Assembly: GCF_001577835.2 (NCBI RefSeq)
Contig: NC_029529.1
Location: 12,721,380 to 12,785,379 of the forward strand
Direction of reading: 5' to 3'
DNA length: 64,000 nucleotides
DNA from: Coturnix japonica
Lineage: Eukaryota; Chordata; Aves; Galliformes; Phasianidae
Part shown: in pieces, positions 49,801 through 60,091 of the stretch
Position numbering within the stretch: the first letter of the stretch is position 1
Layout of the letters: each line of letters begins with the position of its first letter
Made by a program: the position numbers and the translations under genes
Notes under the pieces: generated by a model
Told to the model about the DNA's origin: nothing
What the model saw: the letters and a program-made list of their open reading frames with translations, nothing else
Database searches by the model: none

Positions 49801-52349
49801 CCTGTGTTCAGGAGGGCCATACGTGAGCTTCACTGCCGCAGTGTAGAGCACCTTGTGGTTATGCTGCAGGGCAGGACACAGAGCACAGCACTCAGGGCAG
49901 GAGGCAGCACAGGCCCAGCTCTGCACAGCTACACAATTCATACAGCCACCCTCAGGCTGCTGGGCTTCAGTGAGGAAGTGGAGCTGTGCACACTCACTCT
50001 TTAGGAAAGCACCCACTCACTGACTGCTCACACCCTGAGCAGGGACAACCAACAGCCAGCTAACAGCCCGCTCAGACCGTGAAGCTTCATCTGAACTCGC
50101 TGCAGCCATAACCCACACAGCTCCACCAGGAGGAAGGCATCCAGTGCCTGAACAAGCTGCACCATCCCCTCAGCGTGAGCTCCACATCCTACCTGGTAGG
50201 AGACAACTCCAGTGGCAGTGAAGGCTGCCTGGAGAACCAGGCTGTGTCCGTCAGCCTGAAAGCTGTAGCCGTGCTGCGAGGCTTCCCCAGGGCTCAGCTG
50301 GTGCACCCTGGTTCCATCATCAATCACCAGAGTTCTGGGCAGCGCAGCCACCTGAACCTGCAGAGCAGGAAGGGTTCGTTCCTTAGGAGGGGAAGCACAA
50401 CCCCATGGCAGCAGTGAGGCACAATGGGCTCTGTACCCATAAGGCCCCCACAGCACAGGCTGTACACTGGGGCTATCTGTGCCGAGGTTACACATTAGAC
50501 TTCACAACAAGAGGCAGCTAATCCAGCCTGAAAGAGTCAGGCTGCTCTTGGGTCCAAACCTGAGGAGCACCCCAAAGCCTCCTGCCTGCAGGAAGGCACC
50601 TACCGGGCGCTCATTGCCAAGGCTTGGTCCTGGGAAAGTAACCTGTGGGAAAAGAGGTACAAGAGTTACCACAGAAACAGACAGTGGTTACAGCTCTGCC
50701 TAAGAGAAGTGTCTGCTACACCCCCCAGAGCCAGAGCTGGCAGCAGCCCCCACCCCCCGGACAGCCCGACATGGTGCTGGTAATGGCTGCGAGCAGAAAG
50801 GCTCAAAGAGTGGAGCGCTGAGCCAAGGACGGCGTGCAGCCAGCAGACCTCCCCAGAGCCCCCAGTTCTCTGGGACCCCATCCTGCCCCCAAGGCCCCCA
50901 GTGGGACCCACAGCACCCCCCTCACTTACTGCCATGGAATCCTTTGTGCAGTTTGTTGCACCAACAAAGACAGGAGCGATGATTTCATCCCCGCGGGCAG
51001 CGCTGCAGCGGGCACTGAAGGTGACGTTCCTCTCCTCCCCCGCGGTGCCATTGAGCAGCAGGAGCAGCCTCAGCTGGTGCTGCCCATGCTGTGGGGAGAC
51101 GGGCGTTAATCAGGAGGGACCTCGGATCAGAAAGGAGCTGCAGTGGTCACCACAGCAGAGAAGCCCTTTGCAGTTGGCTCCATCGTTACGTAAGTGGCTG
51201 TGCTGGTACAACATGAGCTGGTATTTTGGGAGCTCCAGGGAGGAACATGGGCTCCCCAGGTCAGCAGAGGGGCACAAAGCACTGAGAGATGGGACTGGGA
51301 GCAGAGCCTCGGAGAGCACCTGGCAGCAGCACTGGCTGCTCCTGGAGCAAGTACCAGAAGCACTTCCAGCACCCTCAGAGCAGCTGGTACCAGTTGGTAC
51401 CAGTAAGTACCAGTAAGTGCCAGTAAGGCCTCTGGGCATCTCCCCACTCTGCTTCAACAGCCGTGAATAATTCACATTATGCATCAATGCACAGATATAC
51501 CTGCCAGGTGCTGACACCCCCAGGGCCCTTCCAGGTATCATTTAAAGTAGCTCTGCACTCCATCACAGGAGGGCACAGCATCCTGACAGCATCTGAGGGT
51601 GTTTAAAGCATAGCTGGAAGAGGAAGCACACAGGCAATAGGATCCCAGCAGAAGGGCCCCTTCACAGTAGAGAAGCCAGTAGAAATTAGAGGTAGAAGCC
51701 CTATTAAGCTCAACCCCTATTAAGCTCAACCTTGAGCAGCAGAAAGAAACCCCAGGCGCTCAGTGACCGTGTGCACCCAGGACAAAGTGAGCTTTACCTC
51801 CAGGCTGGTGCAGTTCACCAACAAGGCACTGAGCAGCAGCTTCTCATAATCCACAGTGAGCTCACAGGACTCCATCTCCTCCCCACTCACATCTACAGAG
51901 AAGGGAACAGCCAGGTCTGCAGGAAGCAGCAGACATAAAGCCATGGAGGGAAGCCAGGCCAGCAGCAACACCTACCCACTGCAAGAACGTGCCACGTGTA
52001 ATTGCCCAGCTCCATGGGAAGCTCCAGCTCCAGCCTGTCCTGCAGGCAGGTCGTGCTCTCTGCAGAGGGAAGGCTCAGTCAGCTCAGCCCCAACCCAGAG
52101 CCCCTTCCACACCAGCAGGGAGGAGGCAGCTCCAAGTAAACACAGAGCCCCCCAAGCCAGCAGCAGCACAGAGGGATCTCACCCACTCATTACCTGAGAG
52201 ATCCCATTGCCCTGAGGCACCAGGGGCCGAGAACAGCAAAAATCCAACCAAGAGGAGCAGCAGCAGCCTGCGAGCAAAGCAGAATGTCACCAAAGAGCAG
52301 TAAGGAAAAGGCCCAAGGCCCAGCTCCCCCCAGACCCCCCTCACCTCAT
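46806..52349 (-). CDS. ZP2: Zona pellucida sperm-binding protein 2, complete
   Basis: Secreted then membrane-released glycoprotein of the egg coat (avian perivitelline layer). Eighteen coding exons join in phase into 693 aa: 52345-52349, 52194-52267, 51976-52059, 51798-51892, 50930-51088, 50604-50642, 50193-50357, 49767-49863, 49511-49692, 49068-49197, 48718-48899, 48549-48640, 48342-48466, 47879-48068, 47375-47510, 47200-47296, 47033-47116, 46806-46951. The start [16 protein letters not shown] is a signal peptide ending near GASG. ZP-N type units with paired cysteines and several NxT/S sites follow (NGT, NVT, NCT). The C-terminal ZP module has CGTRYW, then [11 protein letters not shown] and [14 protein letters not shown] furin site RSKR lies at the end of exon 16, followed by a membrane anchor ([20 protein letters not shown]) and a short basic tail. 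Position between LDAF1 and ANKS4B matches mammalian ZP2. Confidence 0.94.
47551..47647 (-). repeat. CR1 LINE tail fragment in ZP2 intron 14
   Basis: The plus strand reads ccatggaatggccagggttg, taagggacctctaagaccat, gggggacacctccctccagc. This is a short, diverged CR1 3' end in reverse orientation, between ZP2 exons 14 and 15. Confidence 0.75.
47795..47876. repeat. CAGCAGGGCA-based tandem repeat touching a ZP2 splice donor
   Basis: Three to four imperfect copies of a C-rich unit (cccccagcagggcagtgtg) end directly at the donor of ZP2 exon 14 (GT at 47878-47877). In gene sense the intron starts GTGAGTGCCCTGCTGGGGGG and then repeats. Confidence 0.8.
51382..51428. repeat. TACCAGT(A/T)AG 10-bp repeat in ZP2 intron 4
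   Basis: Four to five tandem copies of a roughly 10-bp unit (ggtaccagtt, ggtaccagta, agtaccagta, agtgccagta). On the plus strand each resembles a splice donor, but the gene lies on the other strand. The rest of the 709-bp intron 51089-51797 holds nothing recognised. Confidence 0.8.
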
Positions 52350-52416
52350 CCTCAAAGTGCCAGAGCTGCTGCCCCCCACAAACAGCCCCAACCACCACAA
52401 GCTGCTGGGTGCTGCC

Positions 52417-52476
52417 CAGGTGGGCTTATATGGGGCGCTCACAGGTGCAGCCTTTCAGAGGGTGCCACCTCACCTG
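52417..52476 (-). promoter_or_regulatory. ZP2 promoter: TATA-like box with E-boxes
   Basis: In gene sense a TATA-like ATATAAG lies at 52431-52425, about 75 bp upstream of the ATG (52349-52347), which suggests a transcript start near 52,400. E-boxes CACCTG (CANNTG) lie at 52422-52417, 52447-52442 and 52476-52471 (the last reads CAGGTG in gene sense). In mammals the oocyte factor FIGLA activates Zp1-3 through an E-box. That these sites play this role in birds is inferred. Confidence 0.5.
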
Positions 52477-52499
52477 CCCCTCGTTTCAGGGCTGGCCTG

Positions 52500-53890
52500 G
52501 GGAGGAGGAGAGCTCCCAGGGGGTGGTTGAGTGGTGCAAAGCCTTTGTTATGGGTTGCTGGATTTGATGGCAGGGATTGTTTCTTGCTCCTAGTTTGTTC
52601 CCTTTCCTCCTTTGCCAGGCAGTGTGCACTTCTTGGCACTATTTTTTAAGACATGAGATTTCTGTGCTCTGCAATTTCCTGCTGATTTCAAACAAACTCA
52701 CTGGGAGATCTGGGTGCACCTGCGGGTGTCACACCTCTACCCTCACGTTTGTTGCTCTGCAGTTTGCAGTGAGCAGATGTTGGCCTGGAGATCCATCGTG
52801 CAGGGCAGACACGGCAGCTTCTCTGCAGGGTGAGGAGGCAGGTGGGGCCCTGAGCTGCCTGAGCCACCAACGCGCTGCTGCGGCTGATGTGTGACTGGTG
52901 GTGCCACCATTGGGATTGTCCTGGAGGAAACAGTGATAACCAGAGACAGCAACATCCAAAGACAGAATGAGAGCTGCTGGCTCCGTCAGCCCCAGCTCAC
53001 AGCAGCACACACCGTTAGTGCAGCATTTCTCCTCAGCCTGGTAGCACATCGCCATTGCATTGAACGGTTCTCAGTCCTTTTCAGACCCCAGTAAAAAGGT
53101 TCATTTGAACTGCTCAGGGCTTTGAGCATCGCTCTCAAAAGAAACCTCTGCATCCAGGCCAGGAAACGTCACTTGCTGCTGAATCATGTGAATCTTGTAT
53201 CACATTTTAAGTCGAGGTTTTCAGAAGGAACAGGAATTAACAAAGAGGAGTTTGGGAATAGATGGAGATTTTGTTTGGTCTTTCCTCCTTTCTTCTTTGT
53301 TTTTGTGATGCCCATTTGGGGACATTCAGGATGAAAAAGCGAGCGAGGTCCCAGAGCTGCTCTCCAGCTGAAGGGGGTTTTGCTTTGCCCCCAATTAAAA
53401 CCTGGAACAACAGCATCCCACTTAGCACCGTATGAAAGCTTCCTTCTGAAGGAAACCTTTTGAGATGTTGGAGGAGAACCATCACTGAGATCAACACTTT
53501 GTGCGTTGAACTAATTAACGGGGTGTTCATGAAGGTGTGGGAACGAGCTGCTCCTGCAGCAGGGGCCATTCCCAGGAGAAGCCCCGGAGGCGGCTGCTGT
53601 GCCCACCTGGTGCCGGGGGCTGCAGTCGGGATGTGTGGGGACGCACAGGGGCGGCCCAGCGTCCCACTGCGGGTCGGTGTGATCCCGGGATGGGGCAGCA
53701 CAGGACGCAGCCCAGCAGAGCATCACACCGAGGTGGCAGCAGCTGTGAGTGCGCCCAGGAGAGCAGGGAGCCCATGGCACCGTGTGAGCTCGTGTTGGCT
53801 CCCAGCATTCCCAGATTCCTTCTCAGCTGCCGACCTGCTGAGTGCGTTTCTTCAGTAAAACTTCTGAACATAAGAAAACAGATTTGGGAA
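52500..53890. other. ZP2/ANKS4B divergent spacer, unique part
   Basis: About 1.4 kb upstream of the ZP2 promoter shows no repeat or gene I recognise. Open frames of 80-180 codons on both strands here lack similarity and most begin at non-ATG codons. Confidence 0.55.
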
Positions 53891-53891
53891 T

Positions 53892-54365
53892 GGCAGAATC
53901 ATAGAATCACAGAATGGTTTGGGCTGGAAGGGACCTTTCAGACCATTCCAACCCCTGCTATGGGCAGGGACCCCTCCCACAGCCCAGTTGCTCACAGCCC
54001 CATCCAGCCTGGACTGAGTGTTGCTGGGGAGGAGCATCCACAGCCTCACAACAACCTGCTCCAGTGTCACCACACTCAGTAAAGAATTCCTCCCCAATGT
54101 TTAGTCTAAACTGCCATCTAACAGTTTAAAGCCATTTCCCCTTGTCTTCTCACTACCTGCCCTTATAAAGTCTCTCCCCAGTTTTCCTGTAGGCCCTTCA
54201 GGTCCTGGCAGGGCTGTAAGGTTCCCTCAGAGCCTTCTGTTCTCCAGGCTGCACAGCCCAGCTCTCAGCCCATTCTCATAGTGGGGCTGCTCCATCCTCT
54301 GATCATCTCCATGGCCTGCAGGGCCATCCAGATCCGTTATCCCCTTACCACAAATACTGCCCACA
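53892..54365 (-). repeat. CR1 LINE 3' fragment upstream of ANKS4B
   Basis: Begins atcatagaatcacagaatgg, then tttgggctggaagggacctt, ctatgggcagggacccctcc, cagtttaaagccatttcccc and runs into the 3' part of the ORF2-side sequence (ggctgcacagcccagctctc). About 470 bp, the longest CR1 in the window, inserted along the minus strand. Confidence 0.9.
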
Positions 54366-54389
54366 TCCCCCAGCGCTGCATCATCTCTG

Positions 54390-54525
54390 TGGATCCTGGA
54401 TCCCCCCAGGGATGGTGACTCCCCCCCGTCAGGCCGTTCCAATGCATCACAGCTCTTTTGGAGAAGTTTTTCCAAGCACCCAGCGCTGTGCTCCGGTTCC
54501 ACAAGTTTTCCCTCACAGGGGTGAC
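54390..54525 (-). repeat. Second CR1-like fragment abutting the ANKS4B promoter
   Basis: gggatggtgactccccccc, gttccaatgcatcacagctc and ttttggagaagtttttccaa resemble another CR1 subfamily tail in reverse orientation. It follows the 53,892 copy almost directly and leads into the CpG-rich ANKS4B start region. Confidence 0.6.
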
Positions 54526-54529
54526 CCAC

Positions 54530-55200
54530 CGTCCCGCTGCCATCCGTGGGAACAGCGTCTAAACGGGGAACTGCGCCTGTTTGGACACGGCCGGGCAGCC
54601 CGTCCCACGCGGCACCATCAGAGCGCTCAGCGCTGGAGGAAACCGGCCGCGTTGCTCCGTCTGTGCCGCAGATCGGCCACCAAAAGGACGAAGGACCCGC
54701 CGCGTTTCTGCATCGCACCGCGCCGGGAAGCAGCAGCTCCGCGGGCAGAGGCGCGGCCGCCGCTCGGGACGGGCAGCAGGAAGGCACGAGCACCGCCCGC
54801 CGAGCGCCGGGAAGGACTTCGCTCCCCTGGGCCGCCCTCCCCGGGGCGATGCCGCAGCTCCGGCCGTGGGCGGGCAGTGCCGACAGCCGAAGATGTCGAG
54901 CAGGTACCACCGGGCAGCGGCGGATGGCTACCTGGACCTGCTGAAAGAAGCCACCAAGAAGGACCTGAACTCGCCGGACGAGGACGGGATGACGCCCACT
55001 CTGCTGGCCGCGTACCACGGGCGCCTGGAGGCCCTGGAGATCATATGCCGCAGGGGGTGAGTGGAGCAGCCTCCATCCCTCGGGGGCTGCGGCTCCGGCT
55101 CCTGGTAACGCTCATTTCTCATCTCCGCCGCCGCAGTGACGCCCCGGGAGCCGCTGGAGCTGCGGCCGCACTCGTGGGCGCTCTGTGAGCTCCGCGGGGC
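54530..55200 (+). promoter_or_regulatory. CpG-rich start region of ANKS4B
   Basis: Dense CpG spans the sequence upstream of and across exon 1 (for example ccgccgctcgggacgggc, ggccgccctccccggggcg). No TATA box was noticed. It probably acts as the ANKS4B promoter. Open frames that extend upstream of the ATG at 54893 reflect GC richness. Confidence 0.55.
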
Positions 55201-58200
55201 GCTGAGCTCTGCAAACGGCCGAGCAGCCCCTGCTTCCTGAGGCGAATCCTTCGGTTACCGTGGGAGGGAACCACCCTGAAGCGCCACCGAATGGGCCCGT
55301 GTCCCCATTTCTGTAGTGCTCCCTCCAGAGCCGATGTTTTATGCCGTGATTCTCTCGCAAGGTTTAGGAGGAGGGAAACAGTGAAGAAAATGTTTGTGCT
55401 GGGGTGACATGAAGGTTATGTTGTCCCCGGGTTTGTATTTTTGATCTAAATGGCTTAAGGGAGATTGGGGGGGAAACGTCGGATCAACTGCTTGGATGCA
55501 TTTAGTTCTCCTTGCCTAGAAATAGGTCTGAAAACCTCACACCCAGCTGGGATTGCCGCAGCTCCGCTGTACGGCTCAGGCGCGGCTGCACAATAAAAGG
55601 GGCCTTTGGACTCTATTGCCGTGGTTGCGCCCCCAGGGAAAAAGCAAAACACGCGTGTGATGAAGGAGGAACTGAGAGTCCATAGGGCGCCCGGGGGGGA
55701 ATGACCGCCCAGGGAACGAATTACAGCCACCTCCAGGGGTGAGTTCAACATTCCCCCCTGCCACGAGAACAACTGAAACGTCCGCACGCGCTCAGAGGAT
55801 CCGCAGGGGGCACAAAGCCCCGCAGGGGGCACAAAGCCCCGCGGTGCCGCTCGCGTTCCCCCTCGTGCTCCTGCTCCCCCGGCGCGGGGCGGCTCCGGTT
55901 CCGCTCATCCCGGTGCTCCGTCCCGCTGCTGCTCGGTGCGTGTTCTGCGGGGGGGGCTGAGCTGTGGGAGCTGCTCGGTCTGCTCTGCTGGCCGCCCCTG
56001 CTTTCACGGAGTCACAGAACTGTAGGGGTTCCTCTGAGGTCTTTTCTTTTTGTGTAATGAATTCATCCTTTCCTTGAAGTAAAGGCAGTTTCCCGACAGA
56101 TGCGGCGCGGACCAGCTCCCTCCCCGCCCGGCCCCGCAGCTCACGCAGCCCCAGGGGCGGTGGGGCAGCACGAGCCCTTTGTCTCCATCGTTCGTCCCCC
56201 CGGGCAGCAGCAGCTGCGCTCGGCCGGTCTGTGCTGCACCAGGGCCGCAGTCGTTGAAAATAATCTGGTTTTTATTTTGTTCCTTTTGTTTTCCAATTTC
56301 CCAATGAACTTCTGCTTTCCAGACCCCACGAGCAAAAGAACCTTACGTAGAAACAACAGAGCTGACTAAAACCGGGATCTGACCGAGCCCAACCCAGCAG
56401 CACTGGAGTCAAAGCTGCGACTGCGCTTTGCATTTACCCTCTGCTGCTCCCAGCCATCACTGTGCGGGCACAACAAGACCCTTCACTGCCACTCGCTGTG
56501 GTGTCCCCTGACGTGCAAAGGAGTCAGAAAAGGCCTTGGCAGTGCTCTGCCTGGAGGGCCATGGGGCAGCCAAACCCTGCTCCGGGAGTGCAGGCAGAGA
56601 GCTGGGTGTGCTGTGTGCCCCCCGGCCTCGTGCTGCTGCTTGGTGCCACCTGGCAGTGGGCAGCTGGGGGGGGCAGGGAGCGGGCAGGGCTGTGCCAGCA
56701 GCCCCACAGCGTGAAGGACGCCCTGCTGCTCCACGGGCAACTGCCCAGGGACAGACAAGTCGGGCAGTGAGCGGTGATCAGGGCTGCTCAGGTTGTGTTG
56801 TTGTGCTCATGTTGTGTGCTCATGTGTGTGCTCATGTTGTGTGTATGTTGTGTGCTCGATGTGTGTTGCTCATGCTATGGTGTGTTCATGCGTGTGTGGC
56901 ATGTTAGTGTGCTCATGTTGTGTGTTCATTGCTTGTCCTGTGTTCCATGTGTGTGATTGATGTGTGCTGGTTCATGCGTGTGTTCATGTTGTGTGTTATT
57001 GCTGTGTGCTCATTGGTTGACATGTGCTATGTGATGGTTCATGTGTTCATGTGTTCATGTTGTGTGCTATGTTGTGTTGTCTGCTGTGTGCTCCATGTTG
57101 TGTTTCTGATGTGTGCTATGCTGTGTGGCTCATGTTGTGTGTTCATGCTGTGTGTTTCTTGTATGTGTGTATCAGTATGTGTGTTCATGCTGTGTGTATG
57201 TTGTGTTTCAATGACTGTGTGTTCATAGTGTGTTGTCATGTTGTGTGTTAATGCTGTGTGCATATGTTGTTGTCATGCTGTGTGTCATGCTGTGTGTTCA
57301 TGTTGTGTTGCATATGATTGTTGTGTCATGCTAGTTTGCTCAATGTTGTGTGCTATGCTGTGTGCTCTGCAGGACAAATGTGTGTCATTGTTTGATGTGC
57401 TCATTGCTGTGTGCTCTGCTGTGTTGATTTCATGTTGTGGATGCTTCATGCTGTGTGTCATGCTGTCTGTTCATGTTGTGTGGCTTGATGGTGTGCTGCA
57501 TGCGTGTGTTCATGTTGTGTGTTATGCTGTTGTGTCATGTTGGTGCTCATGTTGTGTGTTTGTGTGGTGTTCAGTCATGCTGTGTGCTCATGCTGTGTGC
57601 TATGGGCGCAGCACAGCACTCCAGGTCAGAGCGATGCCAACCTGCTGCCACCATGCTGCGTATAGTGGAGGTGATGGCTGGTGCCTGTTGTGCTCCGCTG
57701 TGCTGCTGTCCCCCACGTGTCCTCACTCTGTGCTGCTTTCCTCCTCAGAGGCGATCCAGACAAATGTGACATCTGGGGGAACACCCCGCTCCATCACGCC
57801 GCCTGCAACGGCCACATCCACTGCGTCTCCTTCCTGGTCAGCTTCGGAGCCAACATCTTCGCCCTGGACAACGAGCTCCGCACGGCGCTGGATGTTGCTG
57901 CCAGCAGAGATCGCCACGAGTGCGTCCGGCTGCTGGACAGAGCCGCCACAGAGCAGAACGTGGCCAACCCCAGGAAGGTCTCCAAACTGAAGGCGCAGGC
58001 CCAGAGGAACATGGAGAAACAGGTCAAGGAGTGCGAGAAGCGGCAGGAGAAGCACCAGCAGGAGATGAACAGGAGCTACATGAAGGAGAAGGTCGGCTCC
58101 GTGGCCTCCTCCAGAGGGACTCACTCCAGGGTGAAGCTGCCGACGATCTTCACGTCAAACACAGCGGCTCCTTTCTCCAAAAACCTGAAGGACACCTTCA

Positions 58201-58796
58201 AACTGAAGGCAAAAAGGGCGGCCGGCAGCACGAGAAGCCAGGAGCCACAGAGCAACGGGCAGGCAGACGGAGGGGAGCGGGGGAGCGTGATGCACCTGTT
58301 TGACGAGAGGGAGGAGGACGACTTAGCGGACAACGATGGGCAGCTCTCCATTTTCACACGGCCAGGTCTCGGGAAGATCGTGTTTGGAAGGAATTTGGCT
58401 GCGGATGTGGATCCTGGGACCGTGTCTTCCCAGAAAGAAGGAATCAGCTTTAAAATGTCCAGTGAGCTCTTCCAGCAGGAAGGTGCCGATGGCAGCTCAG
58501 AGGGCGACGCTGGAAGCAGCGCCGATGTCCCCTGGCAGGAAGAGGAGCTGCTGTGGGACGATGAGGAAGCAGACAGCACCCCCCTGGAGGTGTTCCTGGC
58601 CTCACAGATGCTGGACGAGTTTCTGCCCATCTTCATGAGGGAAAAGATGGATCTGGAGGCCCTGATGCTGTGCTCTGATGAAGACCTACAGAGCATTCAG
58701 GTGGAGCTGGGGCCAAGAAAGAAAGTCCTGAGTGCTGTGAGTAAAAGGAAACAGGCGTTCCAGGACCCCGGAAAGACTGTGGATACGTGCCTGTAG
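54893..58796 (+). CDS. ANKS4B: Ankyrin repeat and SAM domain protein 4B (harmonin-interacting ankyrin protein)
   Basis: Scaffold of the intermicrovillar adhesion complex in brush borders, where it joins harmonin (USH1C) and myosin-7B. Two coding exons, 54893-55056 and 57749-58796, join in phase (GG/A glycine codon) into 403 aa; human has 417. The start [20 protein letters not shown] matches human closely and the ATG has A at -3. Ankyrin repeats cover about residues 1-125 ([60 protein letters not shown]). A charged helix (about 130-165) follows, then a variable linker with basic and acidic stretches. The C-terminal SAM domain (about 335-395) contains [19 protein letters not shown] and [20 protein letters not shown]. 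The last residues DTCL keep a class I PDZ ligand pattern (T at -2, L at 0; human DTSL). All is intact. Confidence 0.96.
55780..56240. other. CpG-rich patch inside ANKS4B intron 1
   Basis: About 450 bp with dense CpG about 0.7 kb after exon 1. It includes a direct repeat of gcagggggcacaaagccccg at about 55,804 and 55,825. No gene start was recognised. Confidence 0.55.
56795..57605. repeat. TG-rich minisatellite in ANKS4B intron 1
   Basis: About 810 bp built from imperfect units close to ctcatgttgtgtg and ttcatgctgtgtg, T/G-rich on the plus strand. Spacing drifts around 11-15 bp. Long open frames across it, rich in CVFMLCV- or TQHEHMN-like residues, come from the repeat and are not genes. It ends about 145 bp before exon 2. 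Confidence 0.88.
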
Positions 58797-59171
58797 AACA
58801 GCACCCACTGCTGCCTGCACCGAGATCAATTCAGTGCAGCACGCGGCTCTGCTCAGACCAGCACTAAGGCCGGGAGCAAACCGTGCCTGCACGGAGCCGT
58901 GCAGCTGCTGCGGGTGGTGGCTGCGCAGCGCGGGGTGCGGTGCAGATTTGGGCACATTCTGCCACAAAAAGAACGTGACAGAAATTGCCAAAGGCACCAC
59001 CAGGGCTTGTTCTGCTGCTTCCATGGCTGGGGTCCCTGGTGTGACAGAGCTGAGCTTAACAAACCGCCCCCTTCTCCTGCAGAACCCACCGAGCACTCCC
59101 AGAGATCAGGGCTCCCAGCTTTACCCCCCTCCCCGTGTCACATCGCTGCAAACTGCTCTTCTCGGTGCTAG

Positions 59172-59177
59172 AATAAA
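59172..59177 (+). terminator. ANKS4B polyadenylation signal AATAAA
   Basis: AATAAA lies 376 bp past the ANKS4B stop (58794-58796), the first canonical hexamer after it. A modest 3' UTR of about 0.4 kb fits. Confidence 0.7.
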
Positions 59178-59199
59178 ATCTGCTCTTGGCTCCAGCTGC

Positions 59200-60070
59200 A
59201 GCTCGTTGCCTCCACTCGTGCCTGAATCCCAATAGACAGGAGTATCTCACAGCTCCATGCTGCCACTCGTGTTTCTCTGCTGCTGAGGAGCCCTGGGATC
59301 CCCATTGTGAGGCACAGGGTGAGCAGCACCTGCCCGGCTCTGGCTGTGCACCAGCACACGGTGCCCGAACGGCCCCAGGAGGAGATTCCCCGGGGCTGGG
59401 AGGCCGGGGGTCTCTGCACAGCTGATGCTCCGTGTATCCCTGCAGGGCACAGCCGGCACATACACCCAGCACATACATGCAGCCGGTGCTGCTGCTCAGT
59501 GCCACCCCAGCCCGGGTGCAGTGCACTGCAGTGCCAACACCCAGCTGGGAGCAGATGAGCAGGGCCAGCAGGTCCCATGGCAGGAGGGGCACGGGCTGTT
59601 TGTGGGAACGGCTCCTGGTTAATCATCCATTTGTCGCGCTCCGTCCTTTCTGCATGTTTGTCCTCTCTGATTTGCTCACCATTGCTTTCCTTGGCTGGAC
59701 TTTGTGCTGCACCTTTGCCATTTCCTGGCACGCTGTATCTCCCTGTGCCAGGCTGTGCCATCTGAGCCTGCGCTGCACCAGCTGTGAGCACAGGGATGGG
59801 CCGGGCAGCGCCGCCCTGGATTGGTGCTGGGTTGGCTTTGGCTGAGACTCACCAACACTTAACGAAGCAAGAACCTTGTATGTGTGAAGGTAAATGGTGG
59901 GAGCTGAGCCGCCCAGTGAGCAGCTCCAAGCTCCGCTCACACTCAGCAGCCACATTTACCAGAACAGCAAATGCTGCAGCACCAGAAGTGCTTTCATCCT
60001 GATCCAAGAGCAAAGCTAAGAGCAGAGCCCACCCAGCTGCCCAGAACAGAGGAACAGACAACAAAACAAG
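59200..60070. other. Spacer between the 3' ends of ANKS4B and CRYM
   Basis: About 0.87 kb between the two opposed polyadenylation signals. No repeat or gene was recognised. Open frames up to about 200 codons on the minus strand lack similarity. Confidence 0.6.
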
Positions 60071-60085
60071 TCAAACAGGAGCTAT

Positions 60086-60091
60086 TTTATT
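60086..60091 (-). terminator. CRYM polyadenylation signal AATAAA
   Basis: On the minus strand AATAAA occurs about 1.74 kb beyond the CRYM stop, within ttaaaataaaatagc. The stretch 60,070-61,834 would be the 3' UTR. The same-strand order and lack of another gene support this. Confidence 0.6.

Noticed and set aside
54227-55188. Long frames on both strands around ANKS4B exon 1
   Set aside because: They are shadows of CR1 and GC-rich sequence; only the frame from the ATG at 54893 has ankyrin similarity.
57024-57990. 250-codon cysteine/valine-rich frame
   Set aside because: It is a translation of the T/G-rich minisatellite running into ANKS4B exon 2 in the wrong frame.
59056-59791. Overlapping minus-strand frames up to 207 codons
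   Set aside because: No similarity or splice context; they lie between two polyadenylation signals.
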